Positions 25,526 to 35,250 are shown, numbered from the stretch's first letter. The stretch: 64,000 bases of DNA from Edaphobacter flagellatus (GCF_025264665.1 NZ_CP073697.1:2728001-2792000), one strand, 5' to 3'. The notes: generated from the sequence alone by a model not told the origin. A program made the numbers and translations.

Positions 25526-27142
25526 TCATCTGCGGCAGGCTGGGTTGTTGGCTTTCTCAAGGGTGAAGAAGGTGATGGTGGCGGGGGCCAGGGTGGTGTC
25601 GCCGGCTGGGGTGGGGGTTCCGGTTAAGGTGGGAAGGTTGCCTTTGGGGTCGAGGGCGAGGGTGACTCCGTTGAGGGCGACCTGGGTACTGGTGAGGTTG
25701 TCGGAGGAGAGGGTATAGCGCTCGGAGGCCTGTGGGAGGGTGATGTTGTGGGAGGCGTTGCGGTTGGCGTTGATGGCCAGCAGGGCGACTCCGCCGGAGT
25801 TTCGCGGGCTTCGGGTTGGATTGCGGAGGCAGTGGGCGTAAAGGTAGACGCCGGGAGCAGCCTGGCTTCCTTCTGCCGTAGGTGTGGCGTCGAGGACGGT
25901 GGTTCCCATGAAGCGGCGCCAGAGCAGGGCAGCCCAGTAGTTGGGCCGTGGGGTGAGGGTGTCTTCGTCGATGAGGGCGTAGTCGCTTGCGGCGAGGGTG
26001 TTGTGGATGACGGCCTGGACGTTGTGGCGGGCGAGGATGCCGAGCTGGTTGAGGTAGCGGAAGGTGTCGATGAAGGTCGCGGCCCAGGGGTCGCCTCCGC
26101 AGGCGGCTTCGCCGGTTTCGGTGAGCCAGAGGGGTTTGCCGGGGAGGTACTGGTCGCGGAGTCTGGCGTAGAACTCTTCGTCGCGGACGGTGCGGGAGAG
26201 CCAGTCGTCGGTGAGCGCGGTGTCGACGGTGTCTTTGGAGCGCTGGCCGGGACGCTGGCAGCGCTGAGAGACGCCTCCGTAGAAGTGGTAGGAGAAGGCG
26301 CTGAGTCCTTCGATGCCCGCGGCGTCGAGCATGTCAGTGGTTTTGAGCAGGGTGAGGCCGATGGGCGGCGTTGCGGAGAAGCCAAGCTCGCCGACGGAGC
26401 CGGGGCCGAGGATGGTCATCCTGGGTGCGGCCCTGGAGATATAGGCGTGGAAGGCTTTGTAGTCGCGTCCGTAGGACTGGGCGTCGTAGCCTTTGGGGAC
26501 GCCGCCGATGGAGGCGAAGGTGGGTTCGTTGAACATTTCGGCCGCGGCGATGTTGCCGCCGCTGGCGCGGGTGAAGTCGAGTAGTTTCTTTGCTTCGGTG
26601 GGTGTCCAGACGCCGTTGGTGTCGCGGACGCCCTGGCTGACGGCGAAGGAGGTGACGAGGCTGCCGTCGACTGATTTGGTGAAGTCGAGGACGCCCTTCC
26701 ACTGCTTGCGGGTGAGGATGCTGCCGAATCCGGTGGGCGGTTTCTCCGGCGCGGGTGTCGCGGCGTCGTGGAAGTAGGTGGAGTTGGCCCAGGTTCCGCT
26801 GACGCGGACGTAGGCGGGGCCGAGGGCAGAGGCTAGTTTACGGAGCTTTGCGTTGTAGAGGTCGATGGGCTGGCGGTAGCGATAGAGGGAGGGGTCCATG
26901 CCGGCGGGCACGGAGAGCCTCGAGCTGTCGTCGGTCTGGGGTTTGCCCTGTTGTTTGTAGGGAGCCCAGAAGCGTCCGCCGGTGATCTCGACCATCTCGA
27001 TGTTGTAGCCCTGGAAGCGTGGGTCGATGGTGGCGATGCGTGGGAGGCTTGAGGGATTGATCGCGGTGGCCTGAGCCAGAAGAGCGGCGGGTGCGGTGAG
27101 GACGGTTGCGAACGCAACTAGAGCGGGAGCGATTCTATGCAC
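25526..27142 (-). CDS. Secreted clan GH-A glycoside hydrolase, GH79-like
   Basis: A 538-residue exported glycosidase with a Sec signal peptide ending near LLAQA. The (beta/alpha)8 barrel contains AEMFNEPTF (about residue 205; Asn-Glu pair supplying the acid/base) and PLWLTETGEAACGG (about 340; nucleophile Glu). A C-terminal beta domain (about 430-538) follows. This layout fits GH79 (beta-glucuronidase/heparanase-like). GH39 or GH30 relatives are the alternative, and the substrate is not determinable. It sits between the toxin-antitoxin pair and a flippase in the dnaG-rpoD gap. Confidence 0.8.
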   Translation of the reverse strand: MHRIAPALVAFATVLTAPAALLAQATAINPSSLPRIATIDPRFQGYNIEMVEITGGRFWAPYKQQGKPQTDDSSRLSVPAGMDPSLYRYRQPIDLYNAKLRKLASALGPAYVRVSGTWANSTYFHDAATPAPEKPPTGFGSILTRKQWKGVLDFTKSVDGSLVTSFAVSQGVRDTNGVWTPTEAKKLLDFTRASGGNIAAAEMFNEPTFASIGGVPKGYDAQSYGRDYKAFHAYISRAAPRMTILGPGSVGELGFSATPPIGLTLLKTTDMLDAAGIEGLSAFSYHFYGGVSQRCQRPGQRSKDTVDTALTDDWLSRTVRDEEFYARLRDQYLPGKPLWLTETGEAACGGDPWAATFIDTFRYLNQLGILARHNVQAVIHNTLAASDYALIDEDTLTPRPNYWAALLWRRFMGTTVLDATPTAEGSQAAPGVYLYAHCLRNPTRSPRNSGGVALLAINANRNASHNITLPQASERYTLSSDNLTSTQVALNGVTLALDPKGNLPTLTGTPTPAGDTTLAPATITFFTLEKANNPACRR

Positions 27143-27257
27143 AGAAGACCTTCCCGGAGAGAAGATTTCAATGCAAGAAGGTATATGGTGCGTTTACCGG
27201 GGTGTCAATGCGCGTGGCATTTGTGGCTCCACGGACGAAATGCGGGGGTTCCTTTCA

Positions 27258-27281
27258 CCCCAACGAGCAAGCTCGCTGGGG
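27258..27281. repeat. Hairpin-forming intergenic element
   Basis: CCCCA and CGAG arms pair with TGGGG and CTCG around the centre CAAG (one mismatch), within a 209 bp gap between two same-strand genes. The following bases (CGGCTGCGTGCTTCGCACTCCGCTCGGAATGACA region) contain a second inverted pair, TGCTTCGCA. It resembles the hairpin elements at 3.9-4.3 kb in style, not in sequence. Confidence 0.45.
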
Positions 27282-27351
27282 ACCCCGCTCCTCGGCTGCG
27301 TGCTTCGCACTCCGCTCGGAATGACACTTTGCTTACCAATGTCGAGGTGTT

Positions 27352-28770
27352 CTAGACGCTCTCTTCGGGTGGATTGAGGTCGGTGGCGGGTGCGCGGCGC
27401 AGGTGGCGCAATAGAGCGGCGGGACGCAGGGAATGGGGGTAGTGCGTCAGGCTTTTGAGGAAGGCAGGGAAGTTGTCCTCGGAGAGCTTGAGCGAGGTGG
27501 GAAGGACGTACATGTTCATGATGATCTCGGAGATGAGCAGCGAGGCAGCGGCCCATTCCAGTCCGAGATACTTTGCCGTGATGTAGGTGATGATGACGGT
27601 CACGCTGGTTCCGAAGAGATACCACGAGGCCAGCGTCTGGTGGCGGTTGACGGCGGTCAGCAGCGTCGAGCTGGTGGACCAGAGTGCATTGGCGATGACG
27701 ACGAGCAGCAGGATGGCCAGTAGTCCGCGGCTGGGAGGAACGTGGCCGCGGGTCCAGTGGGTGAGGAACCAGGGGCCGAATGTGAGCATGGCCAGCACCA
27801 TGGAGACGGCGATGATGAGCGCCATCTGGCAGGACCTGCGGTGAAGCGTTCGGATGAGGCCGATATTGTTCGCTCCGAAGGCGATGGAAAGCTCGGGCCA
27901 GAAGGTGTTGTTGACCATCTGAAAGACCTGCAGCGCGACGCGCGAGACGGTGCGGGCGGTTCCAAAGATGACGACGGCGGTGGGTCCGAGTGCGTAGCCG
28001 ACGGCGAGAATCGTTCCCTGCAGATTGAGGGCGTTGCCCAGCGGGAAGGCCATGAAGGCGATGGCGGGGCCGACGAGGCGGCGAATTTCGGAGAGGCGGG
28101 CATGGGTCCAGCCGAAACGGATCCAGGGGATCTCGCGGCGGACCATGATGCAGAGAACGAAGGTGAAGAAGCCGTTGGCGAGCGCGTAGGAGAGTGCTGC
28201 GGCGCGGGCGCCTCCGCCGAGGCAGACGACGACGAACATGACGGCGAAGGCGGTGAGCGAAAAGGCGCTCTTGAGCAGCGATCCATAGGAATAACGGCCT
28301 ACGCAGCGATAGGAGGCCTGAAGAAGGGTTTCCAGCTGACTGAGCAGGACGGAGCAGCCGAGGTAAAAGATGATCCACTTGGCGTCGACGGGGCCGATGG
28401 CGTGGAGCTTGAGCCAGCTGGCCGCGGGAAAGAAATAGAGGACGATGGCGAGGAGCAGAATGCAGGTGGCACAGATGAAGGTGATAAGCCACCAGCAGCT
28501 CTGAAAGACACGCAGCGCGCCTTCGCGATCTCCACGCGCCGCCATCATCGTCATTTCGTTGCCGGCTACGTTGCCGAAGCCGGTGCTGCTGACGTTGAGG
28601 TAGTTGGGGACGGCGCTGACGATCATCCATTCGCCGTAAAGCGCAACGTTCCAGAAGTGAAGGAAGATGGGGACCTGGACAAGCTGGACAATGGTCGTGC
28701 CCAGACGCGAGATCCAGTTGGTGATGAAGCCGATCGCGAGCCGTCGTTTTGTCGAGGAATCTACGGTCAT
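27352..28770 (-). CDS. Polysaccharide flippase (Wzx/MATE-like, O-antigen transporter family)
   Basis: A 472-residue inner-membrane protein with about 12-14 hydrophobic helices in the two-bundle pattern of lipid-linked oligosaccharide flippases. The N-terminal ISRLGTTIVQLVQVPIFLHF and LYGEWMIVSAVPNYLNVSSTGFG match the Wzx family start. It would move undecaprenyl-linked glycans across the inner membrane. No other polysaccharide-assembly genes are next to it, so it is either an orphan or displaced. It lies in the accessory region between dnaG and rpoD. Confidence 0.88.
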   Translation of the reverse strand: MTVDSSTKRRLAIGFITNWISRLGTTIVQLVQVPIFLHFWNVALYGEWMIVSAVPNYLNVSSTGFGNVAGNEMTMMAARGDREGALRVFQSCWWLITFICATCILLLAIVLYFFPAASWLKLHAIGPVDAKWIIFYLGCSVLLSQLETLLQASYRCVGRYSYGSLLKSAFSLTAFAVMFVVVCLGGGARAAALSYALANGFFTFVLCIMVRREIPWIRFGWTHARLSEIRRLVGPAIAFMAFPLGNALNLQGTILAVGYALGPTAVVIFGTARTVSRVALQVFQMVNNTFWPELSIAFGANNIGLIRTLHRRSCQMALIIAVSMVLAMLTFGPWFLTHWTRGHVPPSRGLLAILLLVVIANALWSTSSTLLTAVNRHQTLASWYLFGTSVTVIITYITAKYLGLEWAAASLLISEIIMNMYVLPTSLKLSEDNFPAFLKSLTHYPHSLRPAALLRHLRRAPATDLNPPEESV

Positions 28771-28983
28771 CGTGGTTCAGAGAGAATCAGCGCAATTCTA
28801 TTGGCGAGCGAGACGCGCAACAGAAGAGCGTATTGCAATGTAAAGAGCGATAGGAAGAAGTTTTGGTTACACCAACGTTCGGGGAGATTGGCTGTGTGGG
28901 TTTGGACCCACGCCGTTATTGTAGCAATGCCGGTGAAAGCGTTCTGCTAAGTGTTGATGAACGTAGGGATCGCGGTGGATTGA

Positions 28984-30774
28984 TCAATGTTCGCGGAGCT
29001 TGCGGTTGAGCTGGATGAGTTCGTGGGTGAGGCGGGTGACCATTTCGCTGTCGCCGCGACGCTCGGCTTCGGCGATCTGTGAGCGCAGCTCGCGCTGCCG
29101 GCGCTGCATGGCGCGGTGCTCGAGGGTGTGGAGGGCGTCTTCGACCTGTTCGGCGAGCGATGCGGTGTTGGGTGCATCGGGGTCGTGGGAGTGTTCGAGT
29201 GCGCGGGCGAGGAGAACACGGGTTGCGTGGTCGGGCGCGGCGTCGAGTGGATTGTCGGGTGCGGGCGCGTTGGCAAGGACTTCGATGACGCCCGCGGAGG
29301 GGAGGCCGTCGTAGTACTCCGGGTGCTGGGCGAGGTGGGCGGCGGCGAGCTGGCGTGCTGGGTCATCTTCGCCGTGTACGAGGGCGCGGAGGAGGATGCG
29401 TTCGGTCTCGCTGGCGGGGTCGTGCTGGTGGGAGCGGACGCTTTCGCTGCGTTGTGCAGCGGCCTGGCGCAGCTCCTGGCGGAGGATGGCGGAGTCGATG
29501 CCTAGCTTTTGTGCGGCGTCGGCGGCGAACTCGTCGCGCTGCAGCGCGCTGGGCATGCGGCGGATGTGCGGGAGGAGGAAGTTCATGGCCTTAACCTTGG
29601 CGTCGGCGGTGCGCGCGGGGTGCAGCGTGCGGGCGCGGTCGATGAGGTAGTCGGAGTGACGTTTGGCGGTGCGGAGTGCGGCCATGTAGGCCTCGAGGCC
29701 CTGCTCGCGTACAAAGCGGTCGGGATCGAGTCCGCCTTCGAGGGTGACAATTTTTACTTCGAAGCCTTCTTCGGTGAGCAGCGCGATGGATTTTTCGGCA
29801 GCGTTGGCTCCGGCGGTGTCGGGGTCGAAGTTGACGACGGCGCGTTTGGTGAAGCGCGAGAGCAGGCGTACCTGGGCTTCGGTGAAGGCTGTACCGGATG
29901 TGGCGATGACGTTGTGGATGCCCGCCATGTAGACGCTGATGGCGTCCATCTGGCCTTCGACGAGGAGCGCGAAATCGTGTGCGCGCATGTCGCCCTTGGC
30001 CTTGTCGAGATTGAAGAGCACCTGTCCCTTGGTGTAGAGCGCTGTCTCGGGGGAGTTGAGGTACTTGGCGATGTCGCGGCCTTTTTCGTCCTTCGAGTCG
30101 AGCGCGCGGGCGGTGAAGGCGATGGTTTTGCCCTGCTCGTTGGCGATGGGGAAGGTGATGCGCTTGCGAAAGCGGGCGTAGAGCGGCTGCGGCGTGCCGT
30201 CGGGGGATTCGCGTGAAGAGAAGAGGCCGCTGGCGCGCAGGACGTCTTCAGGGAAGTGTGCCGCGAGGGCGTTGCGCATGTGGTTGTAGTCGTCGGGCGC
30301 GTAGCCGATGCGGAACTTCTGGACAGTCTCGGGCGTGATGCCGCGTCCGGTCATGTACTCGCGAGCGCGTGCGGCTTCGGAGGATTTGAGCGCGGCCTCG
30401 AAGTACTGCGTCGCGGCTTCGTGGATGTCGATGAGCTGGCGGCGCAGGCCGGCTTCGCGTGCTTCTTCGGGTGAGGTGAATTCGCGCTTGGGCAGCGGGA
30501 TGCCTGCCTTCTGCGCGACTGCATAGACGGCTTCGCGGAAGCCGAGGTTCTCGAGCTTCTGTATGAAGGTGAAGACGTCGCCTTTTTCGTGGCAGCCGAA
30601 GCAGTAGAAGTAGCCGTGCGTGGCGTTGACGGAGAAGGAGCCGGTCTTCTCTTTGTGGAAAGGACAGAGGCCGGTGTAGTTCTGCGCACCGGTTTTGCGC
30701 AGCTTGACGTACTCGCCGATGATCTTGACGATGTCGGCCTGCTGCTTGACGAGTTGAGCGAAGTTATCGGCCAC
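28984..30774 (-). CDS. dnaG: DNA primase
   Basis: A 596-residue replication primase. The CHC2 zinc-binding domain uses C37, H40, C58 and C61 (CPFHKEKTGSFSV, then YFYCFGCHEKGD). The catalytic core has YARFRKRITFPI and the TOPRIM motifs LLVEGQMDAIS and NFDPDTAG. The C-terminal helicase-interaction domain (about 430-596) is helical and charged. It is on the same strand as rpoD but about 6 kb away. A 14 bp palindrome lies about 70 bp upstream of its start, between it and the divergent YXWGXW gene. Confidence 0.98.
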   Translation of the reverse strand: MADNFAQLVKQQADIVKIIGEYVKLRKTGAQNYTGLCPFHKEKTGSFSVNATHGYFYCFGCHEKGDVFTFIQKLENLGFREAVYAVAQKAGIPLPKREFTSPEEAREAGLRRQLIDIHEAATQYFEAALKSSEAARAREYMTGRGITPETVQKFRIGYAPDDYNHMRNALAAHFPEDVLRASGLFSSRESPDGTPQPLYARFRKRITFPIANEQGKTIAFTARALDSKDEKGRDIAKYLNSPETALYTKGQVLFNLDKAKGDMRAHDFALLVEGQMDAISVYMAGIHNVIATSGTAFTEAQVRLLSRFTKRAVVNFDPDTAGANAAEKSIALLTEEGFEVKIVTLEGGLDPDRFVREQGLEAYMAALRTAKRHSDYLIDRARTLHPARTADAKVKAMNFLLPHIRRMPSALQRDEFAADAAQKLGIDSAILRQELRQAAAQRSESVRSHQHDPASETERILLRALVHGEDDPARQLAAAHLAQHPEYYDGLPSAGVIEVLANAPAPDNPLDAAPDHATRVLLARALEHSHDPDAPNTASLAEQVEDALHTLEHRAMQRRQRELRSQIAEAERRGDSEMVTRLTHELIQLNRKLREH

Positions 30775-30844
30775 GGTGCAGAGTTTGAGTTTAAATGACG
30801 GAGCGCGCGATGCAATTCAGGGGTAAAGGGTTGCGGGAGAGTGT

Positions 30845-30858
30845 GCAACTTAAGTTGC
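30845..30858. promoter_or_regulatory. 14 bp perfect palindrome in a divergent intergenic region
   Basis: GCAACTTAAGTTGC reads identically on both strands. It lies between the divergent starts of dnaG (30774) and the YXWGXW protein (30940), where a dimeric regulator could affect both. No regulator is identified. Confidence 0.5.
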
Positions 30859-30939
30859 GCCTGGGGCAGGAGATTTTGGCATTCGGGGGAAACTTCAGGG
30901 GGTGATTGGGGTCTACCTGTCTGTGGTTTTGTGAGGATT

Positions 30940-31878
30940 ATGAAAATGGCTTCTTTGAAAACAGTCCGGGTTGTGATTCTTGCAGCAGCAGCGGCAGTGG
31001 TTGCGGCGGCCCCGATGGCTTCGCATGCATCGGTCAGTATTGCTATCTCGGTGGGTACGCCACCGCCTGCGTTGCCGGTGTATGCGCAGCCCGCGATTCC
31101 GGCGCCGGGTTACATCTGGACACCCGGCTATTGGGCGTGGGGTCCTGCGGGTTATTACTGGGTTCCAGGCGTGTGGGTGATGCCGCCTGCGGTGGGCATG
31201 CTGTGGACGCCGGGCTACTGGGGCTGGAGCGGCGGTGCGTATCTGTTCCATGCCGGGTACTGGGGTCCGCATATCGGCTTCTACGGCGGCGTGAACTATG
31301 GCTTCGGCTACGGTGGCGTTGGGTATGAGGGCGGCTACTGGAATCATGGCGTGTTTGCGTATAACCGCTCGGTGAACAACATCACGAACGTGCACGTCAC
31401 CAATGTCTACAACAAGACGGTGGTGGTGAACAATGTGAACCGTGTGAGCTACAACGGCGGCAACGGCGGCATCCAGGCGCGTCCTACGGCGTCGGAGCAG
31501 GCGGCGTTCAACGAGCATCACTATCAGCCGACGGCGAACCAGATGTCGCATGAGCAGGCGATGCGGAACGATCGCGGCCAGCTTGCCTCGGTCAACCATG
31601 GACAGCCGCGGACGATGGCGATGTCGCAGGTGGGGCAGCGTCAGGTGAACCAGCAGCAGCGGATCGCCAATGGCGTTAGCTCGGGTCAGCTGACTCCGCG
31701 TGAGACGCAGCATCTGGAGAACCGTGAGGCGAACATCAATCAGCAGGTTCGTCAGGATCGCCAGGCAAACGGGGGACACCTGACACAGCCTGAGCGGCAG
31801 CAGGTGAACCGCGAGCAGAATCGCGCCAGCCAGCAGATCCATGAAGACAGGCATAACGGGGCGCGTGGTCCCCGGTAA
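30940..31878 (+). CDS. YXWGXW-repeat exported protein
   Basis: A 312-residue exported protein with a Sec leader (about residues 1-28, ending SHA). Residues 45-120 carry the aromatic/glycine repeats TPGYWAWGPAGYYWVPGVW and WTPGYWGWSGGAYLFHAGYWG that define the family. A Gly/Tyr-rich and then Asn/Val-rich region follows. The C-terminal 130 residues are Gln/Arg/Asn-rich and low-complexity (NREANINQQVRQDRQAN). It is a likely envelope protein of unknown function. The ATG at 30940 has a GAGG word 4-5 bp upstream. It is followed by a strong terminator. Confidence 0.88.
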   Translation: MKMASLKTVRVVILAAAAAVVAAAPMASHASVSIAISVGTPPPALPVYAQPAIPAPGYIWTPGYWAWGPAGYYWVPGVWVMPPAVGMLWTPGYWGWSGGAYLFHAGYWGPHIGFYGGVNYGFGYGGVGYEGGYWNHGVFAYNRSVNNITNVHVTNVYNKTVVVNNVNRVSYNGGNGGIQARPTASEQAAFNEHHYQPTANQMSHEQAMRNDRGQLASVNHGQPRTMAMSQVGQRQVNQQQRIANGVSSGQLTPRETQHLENREANINQQVRQDRQANGGHLTQPERQQVNREQNRASQQIHEDRHNGARGPR

Positions 31879-31927
31879 AAGGTCGTAGAGACAAATACAA
31901 AAATACGACAACTCTGGTTAGAGGGAG

Positions 31928-31964
31928 GCGGTCCGGATTCATGTCCGGATCGCTTTTCTTTTTG
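31928..31964 (+). terminator. Intrinsic terminator
   Basis: A 10 bp stem (31928-31937 with 31944-31953, one G-U pair) around TCCGGA/TCCGGA arms is followed by TTTTCTTTTT. It ends the YXWGXW transcript 50 bp after its stop and just before the trmJ start. Confidence 0.88.
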
Positions 31965-31980
31965 TCGCTAGAATGAAGCG

Positions 31981-32733
31981 GTGAGTCATCCGTTACTGGA
32001 GCGCGTGGTTGTGGTGCTGGTGCGTGCGCGCAATTCCAACAATATTGGTGCGGTGGCGCGAGCGATGCATGACTTTGGCTTTCGCGATCTGCGCATTGTG
32101 AATGAGTATCGCGTCTCGTTTGAGACGGCGCGCTCGGCTGTGGATGCTTCGGCGGTGATGGCTGGGGCGAAGGCGTTCGAATCGGTAGCGGAGGCTGTGG
32201 CTGACTGCACGCTGGTGGTAGGGACGACTGCTGTCGGCGAACGAGCGCTGGAGCATCCGCTGCATGCTCTGGTGGAAGCTGGTGCGCTGATCAAGGCTGA
32301 AGCCGCGAGTGATAATGGCCGCGTGGCACTGTTGTTTGGCTCGGAGAAAACGGGCCTGAGCAATACGGAGCTGAGCTACTGCAATTTTCTTCTGACGATT
32401 CCGATGTATGAGCACGAGGATGTGCGGCATCCTTCGATGAACCTGGGACAGGCCGTGGCGGTGTGTCTGTACGAGCTGGTGCGAACTGCGGGTGTTCACA
32501 CGGGCGTCGGCGTGCGCGAGGCTGCTGCCGCTGCCGAGGTAGAGCGCGTGGCGACTCTGCTGAGCGAGGTGCTGGAGGTGACGGGATATAAACGGCGGCA
32601 TCCATCGAACTCGAGCGAAGAGCAGATACGCAGGCTGGTGGTGCGCATGGGGTTGAGCGCGGTGGATGTTCCGGTATGGATGGGCGTGTTGCGGCAGATG
32701 CTGAGGAAGGCAACCAGCGAGTCCGGAAAGTAA
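31981..32733 (+). CDS. trmJ: tRNA (cytidine/uridine-2'-O-) methyltransferase TrmJ-type (SPOUT)
   Basis: A 250-residue SPOUT methyltransferase expected to methylate the ribose of tRNA position 32 with SAM. Signature blocks are NSNNIGAVARAMHDFGF, VALLFGSEKTGLSNTEL and SMNLGQAVAVCLYEL, the last forming the SAM-binding trefoil knot. A C-terminal extension of about 80 residues is helical. It starts with GTG at 31981. It is followed by a separately initiated peptidase gene 95 bp downstream. Confidence 0.88.
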   Translation: MSHPLLERVVVVLVRARNSNNIGAVARAMHDFGFRDLRIVNEYRVSFETARSAVDASAVMAGAKAFESVAEAVADCTLVVGTTAVGERALEHPLHALVEAGALIKAEAASDNGRVALLFGSEKTGLSNTELSYCNFLLTIPMYEHEDVRHPSMNLGQAVAVCLYELVRTAGVHTGVGVREAAAAAEVERVATLLSEVLEVTGYKRRHPSNSSEEQIRRLVVRMGLSAVDVPVWMGVLRQMLRKATSESGK

Positions 32734-32828
32734 GGTCTTTGCTGTTGCCAAAAGCGCCGGTGACGATAGACTGCTGGCACAGTTCAAAAAATAAGGGCCA
32801 GATACGACTTCTTAGGAGGAGCAGAGGT

Positions 32829-35228
32829 ATGTCGTCAGGGAAGAGTTTGCGCGTCTGGAGCAGTGTGCTGCTTGCGCCGATTGCGGTAGCCGGGTGGGCA
32901 CAAGGCAGGCAGGTGACGACGGCGGATTACGCACACGCCGAGAGCTTTATGAACTACAACGTGAATCCGCTGGTTTATCACAGCGTGAGTAATCCGGTGT
33001 GGATGGGCGATGGAAGATTCTGGTATCGCGATTCTGCTGCGGATGGAACGACGTTCATGTTGGTCGATCCGGTGAAGAAGACAAAGGCTGCCGCGTTCGA
33101 CCGGGAGAAACTGGCGAAGGCGCTGAGTACTGCCGCAGGCACAAAGCTCGATGCGAAGAGGCTACCGATTGCGGAGTTTGCGCTGAGCGACGGCGATACG
33201 GTGGTTGCGCTCGAAGCGCGTGGAAGGCACTGGCGCTGCGATATGAGTGGAGAGGGCAAGTGCGTTTCGACAGATGCGCAGAAGGACGATGCGAAGGCGG
33301 CGTCGCCTGCTCGTGGTGGAAGGCGTGAGCGGCCTCCGTTTGCTCTGTCGCCGGATGGAAAGAAGGCGGCGTTTATTCGCGACTGGAATCTTTGGGTGCG
33401 TGATGTGGCCACCGGCAAAGAGACGCAGCTGACCATGGATGGCGTGAAGGATTATGGCTATGCGACGGACAACGCAGGGTGGCAGTCGAGCGATCGGCCG
33501 ATCCTGGTCTGGTCGCCGGACGGAAAGAAGATTGCCACATTTCAACAGGACCAGCGAAAGACGGGCGAGATGTACCTGGTGCCTACGACGAACGGGCATC
33601 CGCAGCTGAAGGCGTGGAAGTATCCGCTGGTGGGCGATAAAGATGTGACGATGATCGAGCGCGTGATCGTCGATGTGGAGTCACCGAAGGTTGTTCGTCT
33701 GAAGATGCCGCCGGATCAGCACCGTTCGATGCTGTGCGATGACATCAGTTGCCGCAGCGATGATGGCGAGTGGGAGGATGTGCAGTGGAGCGATGATGGA
33801 AAGCATCTTGCCTTTGTTTCTACTTCGCGCGATCACAAGCAGGAGTGGCTGCGTGTGGCCGACGTGGCTACGGGCGATGTGCGCGAGGTGATGACGGAGA
33901 CTGCTCCGAAGTTTTTCGAGAGCGGGAATGGGCGTTCGAACTGGCGGTATCTCTCGGGCACGAATGAATTTTTGTGGTTCAGCGAGCGCGGTGGCTGGGG
34001 ACAGATGTATCTGTACGACGGCAACGGCAAGCTGAAGAACCAGATCACGCATGGCGAAGGCAATGTGACGCAGGTGATGCTGATCGATGCGGCTGGGCGC
34101 AAGCTTTACTTCGAGGCGGTCGGCAAGGAGACGGGGCGCGATCCTTACTTCCGCCACTATTACAGCATCCACTTCGATGGCACGGGCATGAAGCTGCTGA
34201 CGCCTGAGGATGCAGACCATGCGATTACTCCATCACCCGATGGGAAGTATTTCGTCGACGTTGCTTCGACGGCGACGGAGCCGCAGACGACACGGCTGCG
34301 CTCGACGAGCGGCGACGAGGTGATGGAGGTCACGAAGCAGGACATCTCTACGTTGAAGGCCGCGGGATGGGTTCCGCCGATGCCGATTACGGTGAAGGGG
34401 CGCGACGGCAAGACGGATCTGTACGGCTTCCTGTTCAAGCCGACGAACTTCGATGCGACGAAAAAGTATCCGATTGTGAATCATGTCTATCCCGGGCCGC
34501 AGACGGGGTCGTGCGGGAGCCGCAGCTTTGCCGCAGCGCATGGCGATATGCAGTCGCTGGCGGAGCTGGGCTTCATCGTTGTCTGCATCGACGGCATGGG
34601 GACGCCGTGGCGCTCGAAGGCGTTTCACGAGGCATACTACGGCAACCTGGGCGACAACACGATTCCCGATCAGGTTGCGGGGATGAAGGACCTCGCAGCA
34701 CGTTATGCGTGGATCGATCTCGACAAGGCGGGTATGTATGGGCACTCGGGCGGCGGCAATGCGACGGCTGCGGCGATGTTCAACTATCCGGATTTCTTCA
34801 AGGTGGGTATCGCCGAGAGCGGCAATCACGATCAGCGCGATTATGAAGATGATTGGGCGGAGCGCTGGGCCGGGCTTGAGGTGAAGAGCGCGGACGGCAA
34901 GAGTAACTACGACAGCCAGGCAAATCAGTACATCGCCAAAAATCTGAAGGGACATCTGCTGCTGGCTCACGGCACGATGGACAACAATGTGCCGCCGAAC
35001 AACACGCTGCTTGTGGTCGATGCGCTGATCAAGGCGAACAAGGATTTTGATCTGCTGATGATTCCCAACGTGCAGCATGGCTACGGCGCGGCAACGCCGT
35101 ACATGACGCGGCGGCGTTGGGACTACTTCGTGCAATACCTTGCGGGAGACACGCCTCCGCATGAGTACAGAATGAAGCCGTGGGCGGAGACGCAGGCTAT
35201 TGTGAATGGGCCGAGCGACGAAGAGTAG
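32829..35228 (+). CDS. Exported S9 family peptidase (dipeptidyl peptidase IV-like)
   Basis: A 799-residue serine peptidase. It has a signal peptide (MSSGKSLRVWSSVLLAPIAVAGWAQG), a DPP4-type N-terminal beta-propeller (about 80-500), and a C-terminal alpha/beta hydrolase. The nucleophile is in GMYGHSGGGNATAAA (Ser about 639), and the catalytic His is in NVQHGYG near the end. The DPP4 substrate-binding Glu pair is not obvious, so the exact specificity is open. The ATG at 32829 has AGGAGG 11 bp upstream. The likely role is scavenging peptides in the periplasm. Confidence 0.93.
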   Translation: MSSGKSLRVWSSVLLAPIAVAGWAQGRQVTTADYAHAESFMNYNVNPLVYHSVSNPVWMGDGRFWYRDSAADGTTFMLVDPVKKTKAAAFDREKLAKALSTAAGTKLDAKRLPIAEFALSDGDTVVALEARGRHWRCDMSGEGKCVSTDAQKDDAKAASPARGGRRERPPFALSPDGKKAAFIRDWNLWVRDVATGKETQLTMDGVKDYGYATDNAGWQSSDRPILVWSPDGKKIATFQQDQRKTGEMYLVPTTNGHPQLKAWKYPLVGDKDVTMIERVIVDVESPKVVRLKMPPDQHRSMLCDDISCRSDDGEWEDVQWSDDGKHLAFVSTSRDHKQEWLRVADVATGDVREVMTETAPKFFESGNGRSNWRYLSGTNEFLWFSERGGWGQMYLYDGNGKLKNQITHGEGNVTQVMLIDAAGRKLYFEAVGKETGRDPYFRHYYSIHFDGTGMKLLTPEDADHAITPSPDGKYFVDVASTATEPQTTRLRSTSGDEVMEVTKQDISTLKAAGWVPPMPITVKGRDGKTDLYGFLFKPTNFDATKKYPIVNHVYPGPQTGSCGSRSFAAAHGDMQSLAELGFIVVCIDGMGTPWRSKAFHEAYYGNLGDNTIPDQVAGMKDLAARYAWIDLDKAGMYGHSGGGNATAAAMFNYPDFFKVGIAESGNHDQRDYEDDWAERWAGLEVKSADGKSNYDSQANQYIAKNLKGHLLLAHGTMDNNVPPNNTLLVVDALIKANKDFDLLMIPNVQHGYGAATPYMTRRRWDYFVQYLAGDTPPHEYRMKPWAETQAIVNGPSDEE

Positions 35229-35250
35229 TTCGATGTAGCGGTGCGGATGG

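Noticed and set aside
27194..28630. 478-codon minus-strand frame inside the flippase gene
   Set aside because: Arg/His-rich frame shadow; the other frame gives a regular multi-helix membrane protein.
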